The position numbers and the translations under genes were made by a program. The notes beneath the pieces were generated by a model, which did no database searches, had not been told where the DNA came from, and saw only the letters and a program-made list of their open reading frames with translations. A DNA stretch of 64,000 nucleotides from UJ101 sp047975265 (lineage in GTDB: Bacteria > Bacteroidota > Bacteroidia > Flavobacteriales > UJ101), in assembly GCA_047975265.1 (NCBI GenBank), contig JBKEDE010000011.1, positions 62,001-126,000 of the forward strand, written 5' to 3'. Below are positions 35,834 through 44,273 of the stretch, piece after piece (within the stretch, counting starts at the first letter, position 1; each line of letters starts with the position of its first letter).

Positions 35834-36144
35834 ATGATAGACTTTTTCAATTAAAACAAGCCGTTTAAAATTAGTAATTTGGCATTGAGAATCTGTAAAT
35901 TATGATTTAACGAACTGAAAATATACCAATGTATAATAGAATTGGTAGAAAAGAACCTTGTACCCTTTATTTCCAAAAATAAAAGAAGTTATTTAATGTG
36001 TTTCTTTACTCAAATCCCGCATCCTCAGAGGTTTTTACGCAAGCACTAAGTACAGGAGAAACAAGCTGAGGGGGTGGTGGGGTGGTTCGGAAAGGTGGTT
36101 TTTGGGTGGGTGGGAAATACATATTGGGATTATATCTACATATA
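35834..36144. other. Non-coding accessory interval with a G-rich tract
   Basis: No open frame in this 311-base stretch looks coding. Its left two thirds are AT-rich; the right third carries the G-rich tract described separately. No tRNA or clear hairpin is seen. Confidence 0.5.
36070..36114 (+). other. G-rich tract with G-quadruplex potential
   Basis: Five runs of three or more G occur within 45 bases (GGGGG at 36070-36074, GGGG at 36079-36082, and GGGTGGGTGGG at 36104-36114) in an otherwise strongly AT-rich genome. The strand asymmetry is striking. It lies 3' of the small minus-strand gene at 36145. Confidence 0.55.
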
Positions 36145-36345
36145 TTACTTTCTAATATTCCCTATTTTCTTTACATCTTCTTCATTGAAACCCTCTCCTA
36201 AACAACTCTCTTGTATATAATTACGCTTGGGATAACTTTTTATACGATATTGTACTGTATCTTTTTTAGGAGTAACTAAGGTAATCCTCTTTTCTCCATA
36301 TCGATTAATCAACAATTTTGACCCTAATGTATAAGAAAGTTCCAT
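36145..36345 (-). CDS. Hypothetical small protein
   Basis: A 66-residue basic protein (MELSYTLGSKLLINRYGEKR) with one cysteine and no signal peptide or recognised domain. It lies 35 bases after the nitroreductase in the same direction. It might be a fragment of a larger protein because it stops near the G-rich non-coding tract. Low certainty. Confidence 0.4.
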   Translation of the reverse strand: MELSYTLGSKLLINRYGEKRITLVTPKKDTVQYRIKSYPKRNYIQESCLGEGFNEEDVKKIGNIRK

Positions 36346-36380
36346 TTAATCCCCAATAGGTATATTGGTCAGTTTAAAAC

Positions 36381-37109
36381 TTATATTTCGTGGTAAACAT
36401 TCTCAAACGGAACTCTAAACCGTTCTCCCCAAATTCCTTCATTTCCTTTTCGTATTCCACAAGAAATGATCATATTTATCTCAGTACCGTAAGGAAGTTT
36501 TAATAGCTTTTTAATTCGTTTACTGTCAAAACCTTCTAATGGACACGTATCGTAGCCTTCGTTTGCCATAGCAATCATAAATGTTTGGGCTACAAGCCCA
36601 CAACTTTTGTGAACAACAACACGCATATCACTTTCCGAAACCTGATGCACAATTGGTCGAAAAATTCCGGCTATACTTGATACTAATTTTCTAATAAATC
36701 CGATAACTCCAAAAAATCGGACATAAAGAAACGGTATCAACTTTCCGTAATACAATTCTCTATCTTTGATTCGTTTTTCTTGTCGTTCTTTTGGGCTATA
36801 TCGTTGGATATTTCCTTTTTCAAATTCAAGAATGGATTTTGCTCGTTTTCTATATAAATCCTGACGTGTAACAAAAACAACGAGCTGTTGTGCTGTTGAA
36901 ACAGCTGTTTGACCAAGACAGGCTTTGGTCATCTTTTCTAAAAGTTCCGGTTTTGTTATATGGTAAAATTCCCATAATTGCATATTTGAACTATTAGGTG
37001 CCAAAGTTGCTAATTCAATACAATTCTTGACTTTACTTGTATCTATTTCCTTTTCTTTATCGTAGACTCGTACCGAACGGCGATAATTTAAGACTTCTTT
37101 TAAATTCAT
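36381..37109 (-). CDS. Nitroreductase-family protein
   Basis: A 242-residue FMN-dependent oxidoreductase-like protein. The FMN-binding start MNLKEVLNYRRSVRVYDKEK and IELATLAPNSSNMQLWEFYH are typical, as are GLVAQTFMIAMANEGYDTCP and NMIISCGIRK near the end. A hydrophobic insertion (about residues 120-155) between these is unusual for the family and may sit at the membrane or dimer face. It follows the SIMPL gene's cassette-like tail, so it may be acquired. Substrate unknown. Confidence 0.85.
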   Translation of the reverse strand: MNLKEVLNYRRSVRVYDKEKEIDTSKVKNCIELATLAPNSSNMQLWEFYHITKPELLEKMTKACLGQTAVSTAQQLVVFVTRQDLYRKRAKSILEFEKGNIQRYSPKERQEKRIKDRELYYGKLIPFLYVRFFGVIGFIRKLVSSIAGIFRPIVHQVSESDMRVVVHKSCGLVAQTFMIAMANEGYDTCPLEGFDSKRIKKLLKLPYGTEINMIISCGIRKGNEGIWGERFRVPFENVYHEI

Positions 37110-37120
37110 TTTCTATAATA

Positions 37121-37275
37121 TTTGATACTACTTGTTTTTTTAAGCTATTCCATTAAAATATAGTGGCGTTCTAAATTTTTATATTGGGTGAATATATTTA
37201 TAAAATAGTAGAAATGCAAGTAGAATACTGCTAAATTGCTTTTAACCACAGCTTTGTTGGGTACTATACTCTGTT
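37121..37275 (-). repeat. Cassette-like 3' tail after the SIMPL gene
   Basis: Read on the minus strand, the tail opens TAGTACCCAACAAAGC and contains TTGCATTTCTACTATTTT, then ACCCAATA, and closes with CCACTATATTTTAATGG. The tail at 38020-38115 has the same ordered elements (ACCAACAAAG, TTGCATCTCTATTATTTT, ACCAAATA). The beginning and end of each tail are partly complementary. Confidence 0.5.
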
Positions 37276-37986
37276 TTATTGTTCAATTTTGAAATGGACG
37301 GTAACTGTAGCATCAACTCGGATATTGTCAAAACTAATATTTAATTCAGATTCTTTATTTCCATAATGTCCAACCGAATTTACTCCTCGAATGTTTAATC
37401 CCGCAACTTGTCCACTTAAATAATTGGCAATATTGGTTTCCATATCCGAAATAAAAATTACAGAACCAACTTTTTGATTTAAGGCTTTTACCATTTCATT
37501 CGCCTGTTTCTTAGCTTTAGTAACAGCTTTTCCTTTAAGTTCAATTTTGAGTTCTTCGATTTTTGAGTATTCTGTTTTAATAAGTTTTACATTTGAAATG
37601 TCATTATCGGCGAGTTTACGTAGAATTTTTCCAGCGGTATTTGCATCGAAAACCTCTAAATTATAATTTTTAGTTTTTTGAATATCTGTCTTTTTTAAAA
37701 AATAACTTTGAAAATTGCTTGACAAATCCTTTAATGTTAATTGTTTACTTATATCAACATTACTTGATTTCAAAACGTTTTCCAATTTTTGTTCTAATTC
37801 TTCAACAGAAATTTTCCCTTTAGAATTACTTTCAGAAAGTGTGATAGATAAAGTTATTTTGTCTGGTTGTACTTCAGTTGTATATGTTGCTTTAGTCTGA
37901 ATTTGTGGAACTTTTGTGTAATCTATTTCTTGAGCATAAATCAAAGAATTGATCAATAAAAAGTAAATTAAATGTAATTTTTTCAT
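37276..37986 (-). CDS. SIMPL-domain (DUF541) exported protein
   Basis: A 236-residue protein with a signal peptide (MKKLHLIYFLLINSLIYAQ) and a SIMPL/DUF541 domain: TTEVQPDKITLSITLSESN at the start, KAVTKAKKQANEMVKALNQK in the helical middle, and a final strand IRVDATVTVHFKIEQ. Relatives such as BP26 form periplasmic channel-like oligomers; their role is unknown. It is flanked at both ends by cassette-like tails (38020-38115 and 37121-37275). Confidence 0.85.
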   Translation of the reverse strand: MKKLHLIYFLLINSLIYAQEIDYTKVPQIQTKATYTTEVQPDKITLSITLSESNSKGKISVEELEQKLENVLKSSNVDISKQLTLKDLSSNFQSYFLKKTDIQKTKNYNLEVFDANTAGKILRKLADNDISNVKLIKTEYSKIEELKIELKGKAVTKAKKQANEMVKALNQKVGSVIFISDMETNIANYLSGQVAGLNIRGVNSVGHYGNKESELNISFDNIRVDATVTVHFKIEQ

Positions 37987-38019
37987 TTTGAATCTGTTTT
38001 TATATGTTACAATGCCTCA

Positions 38020-38115
38020 CTAAATGCGGTGGCATTATTTGGTAAATTTACTTAAAAAAATAATAGAGATGCAAATAGTTGTTTTTTAGTTCAGTACTTT
38101 GTTGGTAGCAGTTAT
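38020..38115 (-). repeat. Cassette-like 3' tail after the decayed lipoprotein copy
   Basis: On the minus strand it opens CTGCTACCAACAAAGTACTG, then AACTAAAAAAC, TTGCATCTCTATTATTTT, TTTACCAAATAATGCCACC, and ends GAGGCATTGTAACA. The opening matches the flank at 16250-16285; the middle matches the tail at 37121-37275. Confidence 0.5.
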
Positions 38116-38260
38116 TTATTTACAATCCCATTGCGTTTCTTTATTTTCCATTGAATCCAATACTCTTGTAACCCCTCAGGTTTTTTTTAAGCCTGAAAGT
38201 GGAATAGGTATATAAACATCCATACTGTTACAAATCACAGGCAGAATTATCTATTTTTGA
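38116..38260 (-). pseudogene. Decayed copy of the lipoprotein gene at 15699-16244
   Basis: On the minus strand the sequence encodes PEGLQEYWIQWK followed, after a single-base deletion in the A run, by the QWDCK end and TAA stop, matching the C terminus of the 15.7-kb lipoprotein almost base for base. Upstream, a frame reading SMDVYIPIPLSGLKK may be a diverged continuation, but stops and frameshifts occur. The rest of the gene is missing. The two copies lie 22 kb apart in opposite orientations. Confidence 0.7.
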
Positions 38261-38388
38261 ATGGATTGAAAACTTGCTATAACAAAAATATAGTAGCATA
38301 ATCTCTTAACTGAGGAGTATCCAGTTTTTTGCATTATGTCCACCTATTTTTTTGGAGGGGTGCTCAGTTCGTATTTTTTTATGTAAAA

Positions 38389-38401
38389 TGACAGTATGTC
38401 A
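38389..38401. promoter_or_regulatory. Perfect palindrome TGACA-N3-TGTCA upstream of dnaK
   Basis: TGACAGTATGTCA is centred about 72 bases upstream of the GG of a -24/-12-like element, a usual distance for an enhancer-binding site. A further half-site TGTCA occurs at 38442-38446. A related palindrome precedes miaB at 9749-9763. Confidence 0.5.
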
Positions 38402-38465
38402 GTCAAAAATCGTTAAACAATATATTAATCATAGTAAAAACTGTCAAATTGAAATAAAAGTGGAA

Positions 38466-38480
38466 TGGCACAGTCATTGA
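38466..38480 (+). promoter_or_regulatory. Candidate sigma-54 (-24/-12) promoter of dnaK
   Basis: TGGCACAGTCATTGA fits TGGCAC-N5-TTGC with the right GG-to-G spacing and a single mismatch (A for C at -12). The start would be at about 38491, giving a leader of about 30 bases to the dnaK ATG. No TAnnTTTG element is found in this interval. Confidence 0.5.
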
Positions 38481-38520
38481 ATTTAACGAAACGTAGAAAT
38501 TTAAAAAAGTAAAAATAGAT

Positions 38521-40428
38521 ATGAGCAAAATAATAGGAATAGATTTAGGAACAACCAATTCGTGCGTAGCTGTAATGGAAGGAAATGAACCAACAGTAAT
38601 TGCGAATGCAGAAGGAAAAAGAACAACCCCTTCAATTGTAGCTTTTGTTGAAGGAGGAGAACGAAAAATAGGAGACCCTGCTAAACGCCAGGCGGTAACC
38701 AATCCTCAAAAAACCGTTTATTCAATCAAACGTTTTATGGGAAATAAATTCTCTGAATCATCTAGAGAAATAAAACGCGTACCTTACAAGGTGATAAAAG
38801 GAGATAATGATACGCCACGAGTAGATATTGACGGTCGCTTATATACGCCTCAAGAAATTTCAGCAATGGTTTTACAAAAAATGAAAAAAACAGCTGAAGA
38901 TTATCTTGGACGAGAAGTAACAGGGGCAGTTATTACAGTGCCGGCATACTTTAATGACGCTCAGCGTCAGGCAACAAAAGAGGCAGGAGAGATTGCAGGA
39001 TTAAAAGTAGAACGTATTGTAAACGAGCCTACTGCAGCGGCATTGGCTTATGGTTTAGATAAATCAAATGAGGATAAAAAAATTGCTGTTTATGATTTAG
39101 GAGGAGGAACATTTGATATCTCCATTTTAGAATTAGGAGACGGTGTATTTGAAGTATTATCAACAAACGGTGATACCCATCTGGGAGGAGATGATTTTGA
39201 TGAGGTAATTATCAACTGGCTGGCAGAAGAGTTTAAGGCAGAAGAAAATATGGATTTAAGAGAAGATCCTATGGCTTTACAACGTTTGAAAGAAGCTGCT
39301 GAAAAAGCAAAGATAGAATTGTCTTCATCTTCTCAAACAGAAATTAATTTGCCGTATGTAACGGCGACAGCTTCCGGACCTAAGCATTTGGTGAAAACAT
39401 TAACCCGTGCAAAATTTGAACAATTATCAGATGACTTGATAAAACGTTCTATGTTACCGTGTGAAGCAGCCTTAAAAGATGCAGGACTATCAAAGTCAGA
39501 TATTGATGAAGTAATTTTAGTAGGAGGTTCTACGCGTATTCCTAAAATTCAGGAAGAAGTAGAAAAATTCTTTGGAAAAAAACCTTCAAAAGGAGTAAAT
39601 CCAGACGAAGTAGTCGCTTTAGGAGCAACAATACAGGGTGGAGTATTAACCGGAGATGTTAAAGATGTTGTATTATTGGATGTAACACCTCTTTCTTTAG
39701 GAATTGAAACGATGGGAGGAGTATTTACTAAATTAATTGAGGCCAACACGACTATTCCTACAAAAAAATCTGAAGTGTTTTCTACCGCAGCTGATAACCA
39801 ACCAGCAGTATCAATTCGTGTTGCACAAGGAGAGCGTTCAATGTATAATGACAATAAGGAAATAGGTAAATTTGATTTAACGGATATTCCACCGGCTCCA
39901 AGAGGTGTTCCTCAAATTGAGGTAACCTTTGATATTGATGCAAACGGTATTTTAAGTGTTTCGGCTAAAGATAAAGGAACAGGTAAAGAGCAATCTATTA
40001 AGATTGAAGCATCTTCCGGATTAAGCGAAGCAGAAATTGAAAAAATGAAGAAAGAAGCAGAAATGAATGCAGATAAAGATCAAGAAGCGAAAGAAAAAAT
40101 TGATAAAATCAATGCAGCAGATTCTATGATTTTTCAATCAGAAAAGAATTTAAAAGATTACGGAGATAAATTACCTGCTGAGAAAAAGCAAGCTATTGAA
40201 GAGGCTTTGGCTGAATTAAAAACAGCACATGGGTCAGGTGATGTGGAAGCTATGAATGTTGCAACCGAGAAAGTAAACACCGCTTGGAATGTCGCTTCTC
40301 AGGAGATGTATGCTGCCATGAACGAAAATAATGGATCAGGATCAACTCAAGAGCAACCTACTCAAGAAGCTGAAGCTACAACAGGAGGAGATGATGTAGA
40401 AGATGTTGAATTTGAAGAGGTGAAGTAA
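38521..40428 (+). CDS. dnaK: Chaperone DnaK (Hsp70)
   Basis: A 635-residue Hsp70 with the ATPase signatures IGIDLGTTNSCVAVMEG, IAVYDLGGGTFDISILELG and VILVGGSTRIPKIQ, the substrate domain (VTPLSLGIETMGG) and an acidic C-terminal EEVD-like end (DDVEDVEFEEVK). It is the main cytosolic folding chaperone, working with DnaJ and GrpE, which are not in this window. It is monocistronic, ending at the terminator at 40462-40487. The upstream region suggests sigma-54 rather than housekeeping control. Confidence 0.97.
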   Translation: MSKIIGIDLGTTNSCVAVMEGNEPTVIANAEGKRTTPSIVAFVEGGERKIGDPAKRQAVTNPQKTVYSIKRFMGNKFSESSREIKRVPYKVIKGDNDTPRVDIDGRLYTPQEISAMVLQKMKKTAEDYLGREVTGAVITVPAYFNDAQRQATKEAGEIAGLKVERIVNEPTAAALAYGLDKSNEDKKIAVYDLGGGTFDISILELGDGVFEVLSTNGDTHLGGDDFDEVIINWLAEEFKAEENMDLREDPMALQRLKEAAEKAKIELSSSSQTEINLPYVTATASGPKHLVKTLTRAKFEQLSDDLIKRSMLPCEAALKDAGLSKSDIDEVILVGGSTRIPKIQEEVEKFFGKKPSKGVNPDEVVALGATIQGGVLTGDVKDVVLLDVTPLSLGIETMGGVFTKLIEANTTIPTKKSEVFSTAADNQPAVSIRVAQGERSMYNDNKEIGKFDLTDIPPAPRGVPQIEVTFDIDANGILSVSAKDKGTGKEQSIKIEASSGLSEAEIEKMKKEAEMNADKDQEAKEKIDKINAADSMIFQSEKNLKDYGDKLPAEKKQAIEEALAELKTAHGSGDVEAMNVATEKVNTAWNVASQEMYAAMNENNGSGSTQEQPTQEAEATTGGDDVEDVEFEEVK

Positions 40429-40461
40429 TTTATATTCTTTTTTTAATAAGACTTACCCCCT

Positions 40462-40487
40462 AAGAGGCTCGTATGAGCCTCTTTTTT
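40462..40487 (+). terminator. Terminator of dnaK
   Basis: GAGGCTC (40464-40470) pairs perfectly with GAGCCTC (40475-40481) around a GTAT loop and is followed by six T: a strong intrinsic terminator. Confidence 0.93.
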
Positions 40488-40978
40488 ATGATCAGAGTAT
40501 ATCGTTTTACTCATTCAAAAAGTAGCACAATACTATCCAAAAATTGCCTTTCTGTAACCTACATGAAAAGGATGTTTATTAAGTAGATCTGTATTCTACT
40601 CCCGACAAATTCAATTCATCAAAAATATACCGCCAATCTTTCATTTGTAAAACAATAAAGTGTAGTGTATAAAATCATGCTTATGATTTTAGAATTTTAT
40701 AGGTATGATATTGTACTTTTGTTTTTCATAATGATTCAACGATACAGAATATTTAGGGTTCTGTTTATGATATCAAGACGTACATTGTACTTAAAATGAG
40801 AGTATAAGTGCTATTAAAGCATAAAATATTTATACATTAAGAAATGTTGAGTATCTTAGCAGATAAATAGAAATAAGCCATGAAATTTTTATAGATGTTG
40901 GGGATTTCGGTAATTTTACTAAAATAGTAGAGACATTAGGAGTGTTACTGTATTTTGAAGTGTTAAAACAAAAATAAA
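40488..40978. other. AT-rich non-coding interval with a possible gene remnant at its end
   Basis: No credible gene is seen in the first 400 bases. The last part (about 40897-40977) is a start-less frame encoding GDFGNFTKIVETLGVLLYF before a stop one base before the next ATG; it resembles the C-terminal helix and strand of XRE-type antitoxins, but the match is from memory and short. The region looks like a decayed junction between core DNA and a surface-glycan gene. Confidence 0.3.
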
Positions 40979-41839
40979 ATGTTGATTATAATTGATAAAC
41001 CAGGACAATTAGGTAATAGGCTATGGGCTTACACTCCCTTTATTAGCGATGCATTAAAAAATAATTATAAAATTGTAATACTACATTTCTATGATTACTG
41101 TGAATATTTTGAAAATTTAAAGAGATATAATAATGTAAAGTTTATAAAAAGAAAAAAAATAGCTTATTATTATGGCTTGATGGTTAAAGTATTAGATCTA
41201 ATGCCAAAAAATGTGATAAAGCATATAGGTATAAATATTATAAAAGATGAGAATATCTGTGTAACAAAACTTAATGTGAAAAGAAATCTTACTTTCATTA
41301 AAGGATGGAGTCATATAAAACCAAATAACCAAATAAATAACAATATGATTTCAAAATTATTTCAACCTAAATGTGTTTCTATTCAAAAGGTTAATGAAAT
41401 TTTATGGAAACAGAGAAATGAATTTGATTTAATTATTGGAGTCCATATAAGGAGAGGCGACTATAAGAAGCATAGAAATGGCGAATACTTTTATTCACAT
41501 TCAACATATGCTAATTTTATGTCTCAACTTTCAAATCAATTTAACAAACGTAAAAAATTGACTTTTTTGTTATGTTCAAATGAAGAAATCAATACAGAAA
41601 TCTATAGTGATTTTTCTGTCTTCCAAATAAATGATGCTAATCTCATTGAAGATTTGTACGGTTTAAGCAAATGTGATTATATAATGGGACCACCTAGTAC
41701 CTACTCAATGTGGGCATCTTTTTATGGTCAAAAACCTCTTCTGATTATAAAAAATCCAAACTTAAAATTGAAAATAAAAGACTTTGATGTTATTATTGCT
41801 CAAAATAAGTTTAAGAATGGTAATGTTTTTAGTCAATAA
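40979..41839 (+). CDS. Fucosyltransferase-like glycosyltransferase (GT11/GT-B type)
   Basis: A 286-residue protein with GQLGNRLWAYTPFISDAL near the N terminus and the fucosyltransferase motif GVHIRRGDY (His156-Tyr162), then YIMGPPSTYSMWASFYGQ near the end. These are the donor-binding motifs of alpha-1,2/alpha-1,6 fucosyltransferases and their relatives, which use GDP-fucose. It is AT-rich even for this genome, isolated between non-coding stretches and near rfbC, which suggests a fragment of a surface-polysaccharide locus. The exact sugar and linkage are unknown. Confidence 0.75.
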   Translation: MLIIIDKPGQLGNRLWAYTPFISDALKNNYKIVILHFYDYCEYFENLKRYNNVKFIKRKKIAYYYGLMVKVLDLMPKNVIKHIGINIIKDENICVTKLNVKRNLTFIKGWSHIKPNNQINNNMISKLFQPKCVSIQKVNEILWKQRNEFDLIIGVHIRRGDYKKHRNGEYFYSHSTYANFMSQLSNQFNKRKKLTFLLCSNEEINTEIYSDFSVFQINDANLIEDLYGLSKCDYIMGPPSTYSMWASFYGQKPLLIIKNPNLKLKIKDFDVIIAQNKFKNGNVFSQ

Positions 41840-42077
41840 TTTACAAAGTTATTTAAACTCTTAATATTATCTTGAACCTTAAAAATCTAAAGGACTAATT
41901 TTTAATATTTTAATTTTGAACTGCTTGTTTTTAACAAAAAAAGTTTAAATGAGTTCTTTATTAAAAAGGTCGATTTAGCTATTATTTTAACCTTTAACCA
42001 AGAAAAAAGAAAAAATAATTAAGGAAAAACACGATAATTCAATATCTTGCACTTTATAAATTTTATGGTAAATATCT

Positions 42078-42620
42078 ATGAAAATAATTAACACCTCTTT
42101 AAAAGATTGTTTCATTATAGAACCTTGCGTATTCAAAGATAATCGTGGTTTTTTTTTCGAAAGTTTTAATAAAGAAAAATTTAAACAAGAAACAGGTGTT
42201 CTTGCTGATTTTATTCAAGACAATCTTGCTTATTCATCTCAAAATGTAATTAGAGGTCTTCATTTTCAAGAAGAAAAATTTGCTCAGGCTAAACTCGTTT
42301 CGTGTATAAAAGGAAAGATTTTAGACGTAGCAGTAGATATTCGTCCTGAATCAAAAACTTTTGGACAACATTTTGCAATAGAATTAAGCCATACCAATAA
42401 CTTACAACTATATGTTCCTCGTGGTTTTGCTCATGGATATTCTGTATTGAGTAAAGAAGCCCACGTTCAATACAAAGTAGACAATATTTATGCTCCTCAA
42501 GCTGAGCAAGGCATTATATATCATGATTCTATCCTAAATATTGACTGGAAAGTAAAAACACCTATTTTAAGTGAAAAAGACTTGATTCTCCCTACTTTTA
42601 ACGATTATTTTAAACAATAA
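42078..42620 (+). CDS. rfbC: dTDP-4-dehydrorhamnose 3,5-epimerase
   Basis: A 180-residue cupin enzyme of the dTDP-L-rhamnose pathway. The catalytic histidine is in NVIRGLHFQ and the general family pattern continues with KGKILDVAVDIRPESKTFGQ and LYVPRGFAHGYSVLS. Length is normal. The other rhamnose genes (rfbA, B, D) are not adjacent, so the pathway is scattered. It follows an AT-rich 238-base gap after the fucosyltransferase-like gene. Confidence 0.93.
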   Translation: MKIINTSLKDCFIIEPCVFKDNRGFFFESFNKEKFKQETGVLADFIQDNLAYSSQNVIRGLHFQEEKFAQAKLVSCIKGKILDVAVDIRPESKTFGQHFAIELSHTNNLQLYVPRGFAHGYSVLSKEAHVQYKVDNIYAPQAEQGIIYHDSILNIDWKVKTPILSEKDLILPTFNDYFKQ

Positions 42621-42635
42621 TTTTAGTTTGTTTAT

Positions 42636-43454
42636 TCAAGAATATACTGTAAGTAAACGTTCATTGTTTTGAAATTTTTTGGATTTTCCTTCATAAGGAA
42701 TTTTATGTAAAACGTATTTAATACATTCCAAACGAGCCCACTTTTTACTGTCCGTATTAATTTCAATCCAAGGAGAAAATGTTGTAGAAGTTGTTTTAAA
42801 CATTTTTTGTATATAAAATGTATAATTTTCCCATTTTTCCTGAGCCATTTTATCTAACCTTCCTAATTTCCACGTTTTTAAAGGATCTTCTTTTCTTGAT
42901 TCTAATCGTTCTTTTTGTTCTTCTTTAGAGATGGTTAAAAATAATTTTATTACTATAATATCATCATCGATAAGCATTTTCTCTACATGATTTACCTGCT
43001 TTAAAAACAATTCGTGTTGTTCATCGGTACAAAATCCAAAAACAGGCTCTACAACCGCCCGGTTATACCAACTTCTATCAAAAAACTTAATTTGTCCTGA
43101 GTCTGGTAAATTATCCAAATAACGTTGAAAATACCATTGTCCTTTTTCTTTTTCAGTTGGTGTAGGTAGAGCCACCACTTTTACCATTTTAGGATCTAAG
43201 TATTCGGTAAACCGTTTTATCGTCCCTCCTTTTCCTGCCGTATCTCTTCCTTCTAAGATAATTAAAAGTCGTTTATGATTATTTTCAATCCACGTTTGAA
43301 GTTTTACTAATTCGTGTTGTAACTCTAGCAAAATTTCTTCGTATTCAAACTCTTCTTTAAACTTTTTTTCACTTAATATTTTTGCATCAAATAAATCTTG
43401 TAATAATTCTTTATTATTTTTTAATTTCTTTAACTTTTTAAGACTTAGTTCCAT
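42636..43454 (-). CDS. ppk2: Polyphosphate kinase 2 (PPK2 family)
   Basis: A 272-residue single-domain PPK2. Walker A is GRDTAGKGG (69-77), Walker B is in IKFFDRSWYNRAVVEPVFGF, and the lid region contains SKEEQKERLESRKEDPLKTW. PPK2 enzymes transfer phosphate between polyphosphate and nucleotides (ADP/GDP, or AMP depending on class). The class cannot be fixed from motifs by eye. It is monocistronic and convergent with rfbC, with 15 bases between the stop codons. Confidence 0.92.
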   Translation of the reverse strand: MELSLKKLKKLKNNKELLQDLFDAKILSEKKFKEEFEYEEILLELQHELVKLQTWIENNHKRLLIILEGRDTAGKGGTIKRFTEYLDPKMVKVVALPTPTEKEKGQWYFQRYLDNLPDSGQIKFFDRSWYNRAVVEPVFGFCTDEQHELFLKQVNHVEKMLIDDDIIVIKLFLTISKEEQKERLESRKEDPLKTWKLGRLDKMAQEKWENYTFYIQKMFKTTSTTFSPWIEINTDSKKWARLECIKYVLHKIPYEGKSKKFQNNERLLTVYS

Positions 43455-43558
43455 TTTTTTAATTTTATTAAAAGTACTTCTTTCTTAAAATTTGACCAAA
43501 AAAAAATCTGACCAAAACGTCAAATCATCATACAAAATTATATTAAGTTAATGTGTTT

Positions 43559-44266
43559 TCAGCTTATTTTAGGAGGTTTAAAAATTTTAGAAAAATCTTC
43601 GTCTTTGTAAGTTTGTGTGTAATAATAATCAGAAGATTTTTGTGTGTAATACGTGTTTATTAATGGTAAATTAATGAAATCATGATTGTACACTACTACA
43701 TTATACGTAGAAGCTGTTAATAATCCTTTTGTTGATTTAGAAGTTGTTTTTCTAATAACTTCCGTAATATTAATGATAAAACCATATCCTAAGATTTCAG
43801 GAATAAAATTTCCTTCAATTCTATCATTATTTGTATTTAATTTTTCTTTTCCTGTAACGACTAATGCCGTTTGGGTATTAATCGTTTTATCCTGATATAA
43901 TACATGTCCCAAATACTTACCGGAAAGAGAACTTTCTTTAGCAATACTAATTGTTTTGGCAAGCAAATACCCCACTCCTTTTACTTCAACACCTTTTTTA
44001 TTTTTGATTGAAATATTAGCTAATTTTATCTGTGGCTTACGTACAATTATAAGTTGCTTTTTATCGCTGGATAAAACAATTTCTCCCTCTCCCTGAATTT
44101 CATCTGTATCTAAGATCAAATCATTTTCTACATACAATTGCACTCCTTTTTCTATATGGATTCTTTCTCCAACAAACAATTGGGCTTTCGAAAAAATAGG
44201 AGTCAATATGAATATTGTTATCCATATTATGTTAAAAAGTATCCTATTTTGTTTAGAAAAACTCAT
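43559..44266 (-). CDS. Hypothetical exported protein
   Basis: About 235 residues. I start at the ATG at 44266 (MSFSKQNRILF), giving a signal peptide ending IFSKAQ; an upstream in-frame ATG at 44296 is ruled out because the TATATTTG promoter element (44281-44274) lies between. The mature part is beta-rich (ERIHIEKGVQLYVENDLILD, EIQGEGEIVLSSDKKQLIIV), like the repeats of surface or autotransporter-like proteins. No recognised domain and no T9SS C-terminal signal seen. Confidence 0.6.
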   Translation of the reverse strand: MSFSKQNRILFNIIWITIFILTPIFSKAQLFVGERIHIEKGVQLYVENDLILDTDEIQGEGEIVLSSDKKQLIIVRKPQIKLANISIKNKKGVEVKGVGYLLAKTISIAKESSLSGKYLGHVLYQDKTINTQTALVVTGKEKLNTNNDRIEGNFIPEILGYGFIINITEVIRKTTSKSTKGLLTASTYNVVVYNHDFINLPLINTYYTQKSSDYYYTQTYKDEDFSKIFKPPKIS

Positions 44267-44273
44267 ACAACTA

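Noticed and set aside
36001..36060. Possible tRNA-like or rRNA-like GC-richer segment
   Set aside because: No cloverleaf, no TTCGA-type T-loop and no rRNA motif could be found.
38085..38115. Short repeats considered as a CRISPR array
   Set aside because: Only two or three diverged copies, each tied to a gene end, with no regular spacer spacing and no cas genes.
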